Of a stretch of DNA of 6,316 nucleotides, positions 1 to 6,267 are shown piece after piece (the stretch's first letter is position 1; every line of letters begins with the position of its first letter). The notes below the pieces were generated by a model, which saw only the letters and a list, made by a program, of their open reading frames with translations, ran no database searches and had not been told where the DNA came from. The translations under genes were made by a program, and so were the position numbers. The DNA is from an uncultured Myxococcales bacterium (GTDB taxonomy: Bacteria > Myxococcota_A > Bradymonadia > Bradymonadales > Bradymonadaceae): positions 1-6,316 of the forward strand of contig CAJXPN010000282.1 of assembly GCA_913058025.1 (NCBI GenBank), in the 5' to 3' direction.

Positions 1-45
1 GTCGTTGTCGGCCTGGTCGGCGTTGGAGACCAGGCCGACAACGAC
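1..45. repeat. Inverted repeat at contig edge (fold-back, probably artefact)
   Basis: Bases 1-15 are the exact reverse complement of 31-45, separated by 15 bases. The whole of 1-33 is the reverse complement of the sequence the TSP3 frame should have here: codons for L V S N A D Q A D N D, as in the sister unit at 121-153, which matches at 31 of 33 positions. The inverted segment meets the forward copy through the three shared bases CAG at 31-33. Exact identity with the adjacent copy, rather than the sister unit, points to a local fold-back during library preparation or an assembly error. A genuine small inversion cannot be excluded. Confidence 0.8.
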
Positions 46-339
46 GGCGACACCATCGGCGACCTCTGCGACTCCGACGACGACGGCGACGACGTCCTCG
101 ACGACGTCGACAACTGCCCCCTGGTCTCCAACGCCGACCAGGCCGACGCCGACGAGGACGGGCTCGGCGACCTCTGCGACGCGACCGACGACTCGCCCGA
201 CAACGACGGCGTCCTCTCCGGCTCCGACTCGGGCTGCGGCTGCGCCTCGCAGCCCGGCCAGCAGCCCCCCGCCGGGTCGCTCGCGCTCATCCTGCTCGGC
301 GTCCTCGGGATGCGCGCGCGCCGCAAGCGCGCCGCCTGA
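1..339 (+). CDS. C-terminal part of a secreted thrombospondin type-3 repeat protein with MYXO-CTERM anchor (5' partial)
   Basis: The reading frame enters from the left edge and stops at TGA 337-339. From base 31 it encodes Asp/Asn/Gly-rich calcium-binding loops (DNDGD, DSDDDGDD), then a full C-type TSP3 unit beginning DNCPLVSNADQ and ending GLGDLCD. The tail has a Cys motif GCGC (232-243), a Gln/Pro/Gly linker, a short hydrophobic segment SLALILLGVLGM (277-312) and a basic end RARRKRAA. This Cys, transmembrane, Arg-rich order is the MYXO-CTERM sorting signal of Myxococcota surface proteins, thought to be processed by a dedicated membrane protease and to leave the protein on the cell surface. 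TSP3 loops bind calcium and usually act as stiff spacers; the functional N-terminal domain lies outside the window. Residues from bases 1-30 (VVVGLVGVGD) break the repeat and come from an inverted, probably artefactual, segment, so the genuine coding part begins near 31. A single hairpin terminator follows. Repeat and tail assignment is firm; the biological role is unknown. Confidence 0.88.
   Translation, partial: VVVGLVGVGDQADNDGDTIGDLCDSDDDGDDVLDDVDNCPLVSNADQADADEDGLGDLCDATDDSPDNDGVLSGSDSGCGCASQPGQQPPAGSLALILLGVLGMRARRKRAA
31..204 (+). repeat. Tandem TSP3 coding repeats
   Basis: Asp-rich codon repeats (GAC, GGC, GAC/AAC) encode two consecutive TSP3-type loops. The units share the ending GDLCD (residues 19-23 of the frame from base 1, and again near base 180), and the second carries the full DNCP...NADQAD...GD.CD signature. 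The shared stretch around 121-147 and 16-45 is nearly identical DNA, which is the kind of short repeat that breaks short-read assemblies. This fits the fragment ending here. Confidence 0.7.
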
Positions 340-360
340 ACCCTCCTGAAACCGACCTCA

Positions 361-396
361 CGCGGGCCGCGCCTCCATACGGAGGCGCGGCCCGCG
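361..396 (+). terminator. Strong hairpin terminator after the TSP3/MYXO-CTERM gene
   Basis: A perfect 16-bp GC-rich stem (361-376 paired with 381-396) closes on a four-base loop ATAC at 377-380. It starts 21 bases after the stop codon. The downstream run is weak (CTCGTTCTTG), so it is not a textbook U-tract, but stem length and position make transcription termination the best reading. The perfect symmetry would also let it act in the opposite direction. Confidence 0.8.
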
Positions 397-413
397 CTCG
401 TTCTTGCGACTCC

Positions 414-442
414 TTGTCATCACGACCCCTTGCACTCACAAT
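414..442 (+). promoter_or_regulatory. Candidate sigma-70 type promoter for the DUF4132 gene
   Basis: TTGTCA (414-419, five of six matches to the -35 consensus) is followed after exactly 17 bases by CACAAT (437-442, four of six matches to the -10 consensus). Transcription would start around 449, leaving a leader of about 29 bases before the ATG. It sits just downstream of the terminator hairpin, which is where an independent promoter would be needed. Sequence-only prediction. Confidence 0.5.
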
Positions 443-477
443 CCCGTCCACACACACCCCATGGACGGAGCGCACTG

Positions 478-3372
478 ATGAGTCTCGAGGTCACCTGGTC
501 CGACGAGGTCCGACGCTTTCATGAGTTCGGCCCAGCAGAGATCGCGCAGGCATCCAAGGCGTCCTCTCCTCCCGACATCTCATGGCCCGAGCAGAAGGCG
601 AAGCCCAGGGCGCCCTTCGACCCCGACGCCGCGATCGCGCGCTGGGACGCGTTCCTCTCCGTCCACGGCCACGTCTCCTCCGAGTGGCGCGCCCGCGACG
701 CCGCCGCCGACGCGCTCAAGGAGATCGCCGAGGACCTCTGGGGCCGCGACGGCCAGCTCGAGCCGCACGAGGCAAACTTCTGGTTCCACGTCTTCACCAG
801 CACCGACCTCTTCGACGAGCTCGCCAACCCCGACCGCGACTCCTTCGACGAAGCGTCCTGGCTCTACGGAACCCCCGAGCTCTACGACGCCGAATCCGCG
901 CGCGCACGCATCGGCGCCTTCTCCACCGCACGCACCCAATCCCACAACTACTGGTCCATCTACACCTTCATGTGGATCGGCTGGTTCCTCGACGCCGCGC
1001 TCGACCCCACAGCCACCATCCAGGCCGTGTGTCAGACGTTCACACGCAACGAAGCCGCAAAGCTCCTCTCCAAGATCCAACCCTTCCCCGCCGAGCACCC
1101 CACGACGCTCGCCAGAGTCGGCGCCCTCGAGCAACACTTCGTCCTCACGGACGACTCGCACGTGGACCGCAACGAACAGGAGTCGATCTCGCTCATGCTC
1201 GCCAGCATCCCGAGCAAGACCACCGCGCACGCGATGGCCACCGCCGTCGGGAAGCAGAAGAACTACGAGTACCGCATCCCGCTGTGGGTCCACATCCAGC
1301 TCGTGAACGACCACGCGCTCACGGTCAAGACGCTGAACAAGATGCCCTTCTCGCTCTCGAGCTGGCAGGAGCGTGACGGAGGCCTCGCCCCCGCAAACCT
1401 CGTCGCGCTCTTCCTCGAGCTCGGCTACGAGGGCCTGCCCGACCTCGTCAAGATCGCCGCCAACCGGAACAACAAGAACTGGCTGAGCACACTGCTCCCT
1501 CACACCTGCCGCATCCACGCGCCCGAGATGGCCAACGCGCTCGCGCAGATCGACGGCAAGGCCGAGTCCCAGGGCATCCCACGCGATTACCTGAGCCGAG
1601 AGGGCGCAAACGCCATCTCGGGGCTGCTCACGCTCGCGGGCCGACGCGGCAAGAAGCGCGACCTCGCGCTCGATGTCCTGCGCACCTACCTCGAGAACGG
1701 CCACCATGACCTCATCGAGAGACTGCTCGACGACGCCCCGAAAGCAGCCTCAAAGGTTGTCCGTGAGGAACTCCTCTCTGGAGAAGCCAAGGACGCCGAC
1801 CCCGCCGACGTCGAGGCGACGCTCAAGGAGCTCCCCAAGGCCCTTCGCACCCTCGCCGCGCTCCCCGCCGAGATCCCCTTCCCCCACGCCCTCGACTCCT
1901 CGCGCCTCTCCACGCTCATCCTCGCCGAGTCAGGCAAGCGAATCCCCGACGCCGTGACCGAACGCGTCGTCGCCACGCTCGGGATCAAGCGCGGCGGAGG
2001 CGACGACACCGAACTCTCCGAGAAGGGAGGAGCGAAGCGACGAACCGACGCCCTCGCCGCATCCGACGAACTCCGCGGCCTCATCACCCCCGAGAGCGCC
2101 AGCGCGCTCTGGCAGAACCTCTTCGACCAGGCCAAGGTCCAGCGCAACCGCTGGAGCCCCGGCGTCGACATCATCATGGCCGTCGTCGAACTCGGCTACG
2201 AGGCCGAGTACCGCCGCCTCGAGACCGAGATGCGCAACCGCTCGTCGGGGTTCTCCGAACACAGCGCGCGCGTCGCAATGAGCGCGCTCGTCGAGACCGG
2301 CGAGCGCTCGGCCTGGGCCTCGCTCCTCGAAGCGAGCGTGCGCATCCGCGATCAGGACCTGAGGAAGTCTGCACACCGGCACCTCGCGAGCCTGCGCGAG
2401 AGCCGCGGCTGGACCCTGGGCGAGCTCCACGATCGCCTCGTCCCCGACTGCAGGCTGGATGACCGCGGCACCCGCGTGTTCGACTACGGCCCTCGCCAGT
2501 TCGAGCTCGTCTTCCAGGGCGCCTTCGACGTCGCCATCACCGACACCGACGGCAAGCGCTACGCCAGGCTCCCGCCCGCACGCAAGGCCGACGACCGCGA
2601 GCTCGTCAAGGCCGCCAAGGCCGACTTCAAGATCATCAAGGAGCAGATCGAGCTCGTCGTCGAGACCCAGACCCGACGCCTCCAGGAGGACCTGCTGACC
2701 GCGCGCCGCTGGACGGCGCGCTCGTGGCGTGAGGACGTGCTCTCTCACCCCCTCATGCGCCACTTCGCGCGCACCCTCGTCTGGGGCCACTACGACGACG
2801 ACGGCGCGCTCCTGAGCACCTTCGTCCCCGACATCGACGGCGGCTGCATGAGCGCCGACTTCGACGAGGTCGAGCTCGCCGACGACGCCTCCATCGCCAT
2901 CGCGCACCCCCTCGAGCTCGGCGAGCACGGTATCCACGAGTGGGACGCCGCCCTCGCCGACTCCGAGCTCCAGCAACCCTTCGATCAGCTCCACCGAGTC
3001 ACCTACCCCAGGTCGACGTGGACCGAGCAACTCGCGTGGCTCTCCCTCCACGCAGGGTACTGGCAAATGTACGAGGGCCTGAAGAAGACGCGCCGGTGGG
3101 ACGGCCTCATCAAGCGCACCAAGAGCTCGAAGCGCAAGTTCGGCGCACGCGACCTCGGCGAGAGCGGCTTCAAGACCCGCATCTGCTTCCACAAGGGCGC
3201 GTGGACGCTGACCAAGGGCCAGGAGCAGCCCCCCGACGGCCTCTACTTCTTCCGCGCCGACTCCAAGCCCGAGCCCGACGCGATCCTCTCGCCCGAGACC
3301 GACCTGCCCGAGCGCGTCGTCTCCGAGGTGATCCGGGAGATCCGCGACGCCTTCGCCTCCGAGGAGCGTTGA
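478..3372 (+). CDS. DUF4132 domain-containing protein (MolR/YehI-like, no WGR domain seen)
   Basis: Encodes 964 residues. I chose ATG 478 because GGAG (467-470) lies 7 bases upstream; an in-frame TTG at 430 would add 16 residues but overlaps the promoter-like sequence and lacks a ribosome site. DUF4132 is recognised in the C-terminal third: GWTLGELHDRLVPD from residue 644, a DYGPRQFEL motif near 669-677, a charged helix with RRLQEDL and ARRW, then HPLMRHFARTLVWG (757-770), IAIAHPLEL (806-814) and QPFDQLHRVTYP (833-844). The preceding roughly 600 residues are mostly helical and HEAT-like in character, with no signal peptide or membrane segment, so a cytoplasmic protein is expected. E. coli relatives MolR and YehI are longer (about 1,200 residues) and carry a WGR domain, which I do not see. 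Biochemical activity of DUF4132 is unknown, and the old molybdate-regulation label should not be transferred. The downstream neighbour is an AlkA-like glycosylase 60 bases away on the same strand. Family call firm, function unknown. Confidence 0.9.
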   Translation: MSLEVTWSDEVRRFHEFGPAEIAQASKASSPPDISWPEQKAKPRAPFDPDAAIARWDAFLSVHGHVSSEWRARDAAADALKEIAEDLWGRDGQLEPHEANFWFHVFTSTDLFDELANPDRDSFDEASWLYGTPELYDAESARARIGAFSTARTQSHNYWSIYTFMWIGWFLDAALDPTATIQAVCQTFTRNEAAKLLSKIQPFPAEHPTTLARVGALEQHFVLTDDSHVDRNEQESISLMLASIPSKTTAHAMATAVGKQKNYEYRIPLWVHIQLVNDHALTVKTLNKMPFSLSSWQERDGGLAPANLVALFLELGYEGLPDLVKIAANRNNKNWLSTLLPHTCRIHAPEMANALAQIDGKAESQGIPRDYLSREGANAISGLLTLAGRRGKKRDLALDVLRTYLENGHHDLIERLLDDAPKAASKVVREELLSGEAKDADPADVEATLKELPKALRTLAALPAEIPFPHALDSSRLSTLILAESGKRIPDAVTERVVATLGIKRGGGDDTELSEKGGAKRRTDALAASDELRGLITPESASALWQNLFDQAKVQRNRWSPGVDIIMAVVELGYEAEYRRLETEMRNRSSGFSEHSARVAMSALVETGERSAWASLLEASVRIRDQDLRKSAHRHLASLRESRGWTLGELHDRLVPDCRLDDRGTRVFDYGPRQFELVFQGAFDVAITDTDGKRYARLPPARKADDRELVKAAKADFKIIKEQIELVVETQTRRLQEDLLTARRWTARSWREDVLSHPLMRHFARTLVWGHYDDDGALLSTFVPDIDGGCMSADFDEVELADDASIAIAHPLELGEHGIHEWDAALADSELQQPFDQLHRVTYPRSTWTEQLAWLSLHAGYWQMYEGLKKTRRWDGLIKRTKSSKRKFGARDLGESGFKTRICFHKGAWTLTKGQEQPPDGLYFFRADSKPEPDAILSPETDLPERVVSEVIREIRDAFASEER

Positions 3373-3398
3373 CGATGGCGCCCGGGTGAACATCCTAT
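3369..3398 (+). promoter_or_regulatory. Weak possible promoter between DUF4132 gene and glycosylase gene
   Basis: TTGACG (3369-3374, overlapping the DUF4132 stop codon) is followed after 18 bases by TCCTAT (3393-3398), which matches the -10 consensus at only three positions. The 60-base gap holds no convincing terminator hairpin, so read-through from the DUF4132 gene is equally likely. Offered as a weak candidate only. Confidence 0.2.
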
Positions 3399-3432
3399 CA
3401 GCCTCGCCCTCCCCACCTCAGAGGTCTGACCC

Positions 3433-4395
3433 ATGTTCCTCGCCTCCAAGCCTCCCCACGACTTCACGCTCACGCTCGACGTCACCGACTACTTCGAGGA
3501 GGAGTACGACGTCGAGGAGATCTACGAGGGCGGCTTCGCTCGCCCGCTGCGGCTCTCCGAGCGCGACGTCCTCGTCGTCGCGACGTTCAACGAGGACCCG
3601 GACGCCCCGGGCTTCACCCTCTCGCTCCCCGAGCAGGACGCGCCGAGCACAGAGGAGCAGGCGGAGATCATGCGAGGCATGGGGCGAGTGCTCGGCAGCG
3701 AGCTCGACTACGACGCCTTCCTCGAGGCCGTCTCCGACGACCCCGTCCTCGGGCCCATCGCCCATCGACACGTCGGCTTCAAGCGCCTCTCGCGCGCCGA
3801 CTTCTATGAGGACACGATCCGGCTCGTCATCCGCACCCGCATCGCCCACGAGAAGACCAAGCGCAAGATGGTGCGCGCGGTCCGGGAGGCCTACGGCACC
3901 ACGTTCCAGTGGCGCGGCCGCTCCTACTTCGCCTACCCGCGCCCCGAGGTCCTCGCCGAGGTCGACCCGGCCGACCTGCGCGACCACGGCCTCTCCAAGC
4001 GCAAGGGCGAGTACATCACCGGCCTCGCGAAGATGGTCGTCGACGGCGAGCTCGACCTCGCCGAGATCGAGCTCGCCGACCCCCAGACCTTCCACGACCT
4101 CGCGCTCACGATCCGCGGCGTCGGGCCCTCCAGCGCCCAGTTCCTCATGCTCCGCCGCAACCGCTCCGACGCGGCGTTCATGACGCGGGACGACCCGGGC
4201 GCGAGCGGCCTGCTCCGCTGGTTCTTGCCGCGCTACGGGATCGACCCGAAGGAGGCCGACCCGGAGGCCGTCGACGCCGTCCTCTCTCGCTGGGAGGGCT
4301 TCGAGGCGATGGTCTCCCACACGCTCTACTACGACCACGTCATCGCCGACCTGGAGAAGGCGCACCAGGCCGCGCTCGATGCCCAGGCGACCTGA
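3433..4395 (+). CDS. AlkA-like DNA-3-methyladenine glycosylase II (HhH-GPD superfamily)
   Basis: Encodes 320 residues. ATG 3433 is preceded by AGAGG (3420-3424) at 8 bases, a good ribosome site. The protein should remove alkylated bases such as 3-methyladenine in base-excision repair in the cytoplasm. Residues 1-110 resemble the AlkA N-terminal domain (FARPLRLSERDVLVVATF). The HhH-GPD core follows: HGLSKRKGEYI (185-195), then the helix-hairpin-helix IRGVGPSSAQFLML (227-240), then FMTRDDPG, where D254 aligns with catalytic Asp238 of E. coli AlkA (context LPDDY). There is no C-terminal four-cysteine cluster, which argues against Nth/MutY-type iron-sulphur enzymes. It is about 40 residues longer than E. 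coli AlkA. The helix that carries a conserved Gln in AlkA (ILGQLVS) reads VIRTRIAHEKTK here, so substrate range may differ. It probably shares transcription with the DUF4132 gene 60 bases upstream. Family call firm; exact substrate inferred. Confidence 0.88.
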   Translation: MFLASKPPHDFTLTLDVTDYFEEEYDVEEIYEGGFARPLRLSERDVLVVATFNEDPDAPGFTLSLPEQDAPSTEEQAEIMRGMGRVLGSELDYDAFLEAVSDDPVLGPIAHRHVGFKRLSRADFYEDTIRLVIRTRIAHEKTKRKMVRAVREAYGTTFQWRGRSYFAYPRPEVLAEVDPADLRDHGLSKRKGEYITGLAKMVVDGELDLAEIELADPQTFHDLALTIRGVGPSSAQFLMLRRNRSDAAFMTRDDPGASGLLRWFLPRYGIDPKEADPEAVDAVLSRWEGFEAMVSHTLYYDHVIADLEKAHQAALDAQAT

Positions 4396-4421
4396 TGCGT
4401 CCCCCCCTGTACGAGCACCTT

Positions 4422-4449
4422 TTGTACGCAATCGAGCTGGTGCTATGGT
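4422..4449 (+). promoter_or_regulatory. Possible promoter for the outer-membrane barrel gene
   Basis: TTGTAC (4422-4427) and TATGGT (4444-4449) are separated by 16 bases within the 140-base gap 4396-4535, the least GC-rich part of that gap. A start near 4456 would leave a leader of about 80 bases. The -35-like element lies within a repeated TGTACG (4408-4413 and 4423-4428, 15 bases apart), and AGCACC (4414-4419) pairs with GGTGCT (4439-4444) across it. These could be a regulator site, but no family is recognised. The rest of the gap shows nothing else. Confidence 0.35.
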
Positions 4450-4535
4450 GGCAATGTGACCGCGTGTCCCCGACATGCGTCTCACCATGCGACGGCCTTC
4501 GCCGCGCCACCCGAATACGAACGAAGGATGAACCA

Positions 4536-5198
4536 ATGCTCCACAAGTCGACCCTCTTCGCCCTCACCGCGCTCCTCATCACGCTCACGAGCGGCTCGGC
4601 GTTCGCCGAGGACGCGGCGCTCGGGGGCATCGGCATCAAGTTCGGCGGCGCCCTCACGAGCGCGACCTTCTCGGGCAACGGCGCCGACAGCCTCAACGAC
4701 GCGACCACGGACGACATCGGCTACAACGTCGGCATCCAGGCCGTCTTCGGGATCAACAGCTACATCGCCGTGCAGCCCGAGCTTCACTACGTCAACAAGG
4801 GCTACCAGCTCCCGCTCTCGATCGGCGGGACCCAGGTCTCCGAGACCACCGACAACTACGACTACATCCAGCTCCCCGTCCTCGCGTCGCTCCGCCTCCC
4901 GCTGCTGCGCGTCTTCACGCCCAAGCTCCTCGTCGGGCCCCACATCGCCTACAAGATCGGCGGCAACTCGCTCACCAAGATCGGCAATACGGAGACGCGG
5001 ACCCAGCACGACTCCGACAACTTCAACCCGATCGACTTCGGGTTCACGCTCGGCGCGGGCGCCGACATCGGCCTCGAGTCCTTCACGCTCAACGTCGAGC
5101 TCCGCTACGAGATCGGCCTCCTCGGCGTGGACTCACGCGACAGCAACACCAACCTCACCCACAACCAGGTCGGCTTCATGCTCGGCATCCTCATCTGA
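4536..5198 (+). CDS. PorT-like outer-membrane beta-barrel protein with signal peptide
   Basis: Encodes 220 residues. ATG 4536 is fixed by AAGGA (4524-4528) 7 bases upstream and by the signal peptide that begins there; the frame stays open far upstream through the glycosylase gene, but that extension is a GC-driven shadow. Residues 1-24 form a typical Sec signal (MLHKSTLFALTALL, then AFA followed by Glu25), with predicted cleavage after Ala24. The mature part of about 196 residues alternates polar and hydrophobic residues in barrel strands: GIGIKFGGALTSATF, YNVGIQAVFGI, YIAVQPELHYVNKGYQ, YIQLPVLASLRLP, PKLLVGPHIAYKIGG, FGFTLGAGADIGL, FTLNVELRYEIGLLGVD and QVGFMLGILI. The pattern QPELHYVNKGY...YIQLPVL...GP is the hallmark of the 'outer membrane protein beta-barrel / porin family PorT' group (PF13568 type), probably an eight-strand barrel. 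Specific function is unknown; candidates are structural protein or narrow channel. The strand-by-strand call is by eye. Confidence 0.88.
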   Translation: MLHKSTLFALTALLITLTSGSAFAEDAALGGIGIKFGGALTSATFSGNGADSLNDATTDDIGYNVGIQAVFGINSYIAVQPELHYVNKGYQLPLSIGGTQVSETTDNYDYIQLPVLASLRLPLLRVFTPKLLVGPHIAYKIGGNSLTKIGNTETRTQHDSDNFNPIDFGFTLGAGADIGLESFTLNVELRYEIGLLGVDSRDSNTNLTHNQVGFMLGILI

Positions 5199-5227
5199 GG
5201 CGCAGCAGGCACACATCCCGCACGTTC

Positions 5228-5256
5228 TTGACCTCAGCGCCGTATCCGCGCACCAT
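5228..5256 (+). promoter_or_regulatory. Candidate promoter for the repeat lipoprotein gene
   Basis: TTGACC (5228-5233, five of six matches to the -35 consensus) is followed after 17 bases by CACCAT (5251-5256). The latter is poor overall but keeps the A at position 2 and the AT end. It lies in the 101-base gap 5199-5299, giving a leader of roughly 38 bases. No clear terminator for the upstream barrel gene is visible in this gap. Confidence 0.35.
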
Positions 5257-5292
5257 CTTGGTGAACACCACTCCGCGCACCGAATACCAAGG
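5251..5292 (+). repeat. Overlapping short inverted repeats in the leader of the lipoprotein gene
   Basis: CACCA (5251-5255), TGGTG (5259-5263) and CACCA (5266-5270) follow one another, so the middle element can pair with either neighbour. CTTGGT (5257-5262) can alternatively pair with ACCAAG (5286-5291), which covers the AAGG ribosome site at 5289-5292. Stems are only 5-6 bp, so this may be chance or a dyad operator next to the promoter. Confidence 0.3.
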
Positions 5293-5299
5293 TCAGGCC

Positions 5300-6267
5300 A
5301 TGACGCGCCCTCGCCAGCAGGCCAACGCTCTCTTGTTTTCAATGTTCACCATCGCCATCGGCGGTTGTGGGCTCCTCGAAGACGACAAACCACCGACCAA
5401 TGTCTTCCGTGATGTGGGGGTCAAGACCCGAATTCTGGAAGGTGGTCGGTGCGATGAGACGGGGGGAGCGGTCGAGGTCGAGGTCTTCCTGGCGAACGCG
5501 CCGTCCGCGACGGTCACCGTCGCGGCCGAGCTCGTGCAACCCGATGAGGAGGGCCCCATACAGGCGACGCTGTCCTCGGAGACGTTGGTGTTCGAGCCAG
5601 ACACGTGGCAGACGCCCCAGACATTCACGGTGACGGGGGTCGACGACATGGAGGCCGACGGGCTCCAGGTGGTCACGCTGGTGTTCGATCAGGTCGACTC
5701 CGCCGACATCACGTTCGCCAACCAGTTCCTCGCCTCGGTCCCCATCGAGGTCTTCGACGGCGTGTGCGGCAACGGCGTCGAGGAAGACGACGAGGCCTGC
5801 GACACGGGCCCAGACTTCGACCAGACGTGCCCCTACGGCGAGGCCTCCTGCAAGGTCTGCACGACCACCTGCGACCTCACCGACGGCCTCCCTGGCCCAA
5901 AGTGCGGCGACGCCATCCTCCAGGATGACCAGGGCGAGGTCTGCGACGTCGGCGAGGACCCTGACCTGAACTGCGAGTACGAAGAGGCCTCCTGCACACG
6001 GTGCAACGACGAGTGCCAGGAGCAGCCCGGCAACCGCGTGGGCAACTGCGGCGACGGCACCGTCCAGGCCGACCAGGGCGAGGAGTGCGACCCCGGCGAG
6101 ACGCCCAACCTCAACTGCGGCTACGGCGAGATGAGCTGCACCGTCTGCCAGAACGACTGCACCAGCGGCCCTGGCGTCACCAGCTTCTGCGGCGACGGCG
6201 TCGAGCAGGCCGACCAGGGCGAGGCCTGTGACTCGGGGACCGACCCAAACCTCGACTGCGCCTACGG
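5300..6267 (+). CDS. Secreted lipoprotein with Calx-beta-like module and six-cysteine myxo repeats (3' truncated)
   Basis: ATG 5300 has AAGG (5289-5292) 7 bases upstream. The frame has no stop before the fragment ends; genuine sequence stops near 6267, about 322 residues in. Residues 1-23 form a lipoprotein signal (basic MTRPR, hydrophobic core, lipobox IGGC with Cys23); Gly at +2 suggests transport to the outer membrane. Residues about 30-150 hold one Calx-beta-like beta-sandwich unit with the motif FEPDTWQTPQTFTVTGVDD and then MEADG, a form common in large myxobacterial surface proteins. From residue 156, cysteine repeats start: CGNGVEEDDEAC, CGDAILQDDQGEVC, CGDGTVQADQGEEC and CGDGVEQADQGEAC, each continuing C-x9-C-x6-C-x2-C-x3-C where complete. 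They resemble the Myxococcus cysteine-rich and DUF4215-like repeats and are probably disulphide-stabilised outside the cell. Residues near 10-50 use less G/C at third positions than the rest. The continuation in frame after 6267 (CLLYTSPSPRD) is adapter, not protein. Likely a surface or adhesion-type protein; ligand unknown. Confidence 0.87.
5765..6267 (+). repeat. Tandem six-cysteine repeats, 3.5 copies
   Basis: Four units start at 5765, 5903, 6047 and 6188 and are 46, 48 and 47 residues long, with the fourth cut at 80 bases. Inside each complete unit the cysteine spacing is C-x12-C-x9-C-x6-C-x2-C-x3-C; only the first unit has x10 in the first gap. A Tyr-Gly-Glu-like turn (PYGEAS, EYEEAS, GYGEMS, AYG) follows the third cysteine. 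Linkers of 9-10 residues are Gly/Pro-rich and variable, so the cysteine frame is conserved and the linkers drift. Confidence 0.9.

Noticed and set aside
5..349. Thr/Ser/Pro-rich frame over the TSP3 region
   Set aside because: It is the +1 shift of the Asp-rich repeat frame. The frame starting at base 1 gives proper TSP3 motifs and a MYXO-CTERM tail.
430..477. TTG start giving a 16-residue longer DUF4132 protein
   Set aside because: No ribosome site at TTG 430 and it would overlap the predicted -10 element. ATG 478 has GGAG at the right distance.
580..1707. Antisense open frame of 375 codons opposite the 5' part of the DUF4132 gene
   Set aside because: Shadow of a high-GC gene with no recognisable motif or plausible signals.
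1930..3393. Long antisense open frame of 487 codons opposite the DUF4132 gene
   Set aside because: The translation is a low-complexity Glu/Val/Leu/Gly/Arg mix typical of the antisense frame of a GC-rich gene with G/C third positions; no domain is seen, and the sense strand encodes a recognisable family.
4528..4530. ATG just upstream of the barrel gene as an alternative start
   Set aside because: It is in another frame and leads into an Arg/Ser/Pro-rich shadow. ATG 4536 gives a proper signal peptide.
3418..4536. Antisense open frame of 372 codons opposite the glycosylase
   Set aside because: Same codon-bias shadow; composition is repetitive Val/Glu/Arg/Gly and the sense gene is clear.
3909..5198. 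A 429-codon open frame running from inside the glycosylase gene through the barrel gene
   Set aside because: The first part is an Arg/Pro-rich shadow of the glycosylase gene. The signal peptide and ribosome site fix the real start at 4536.
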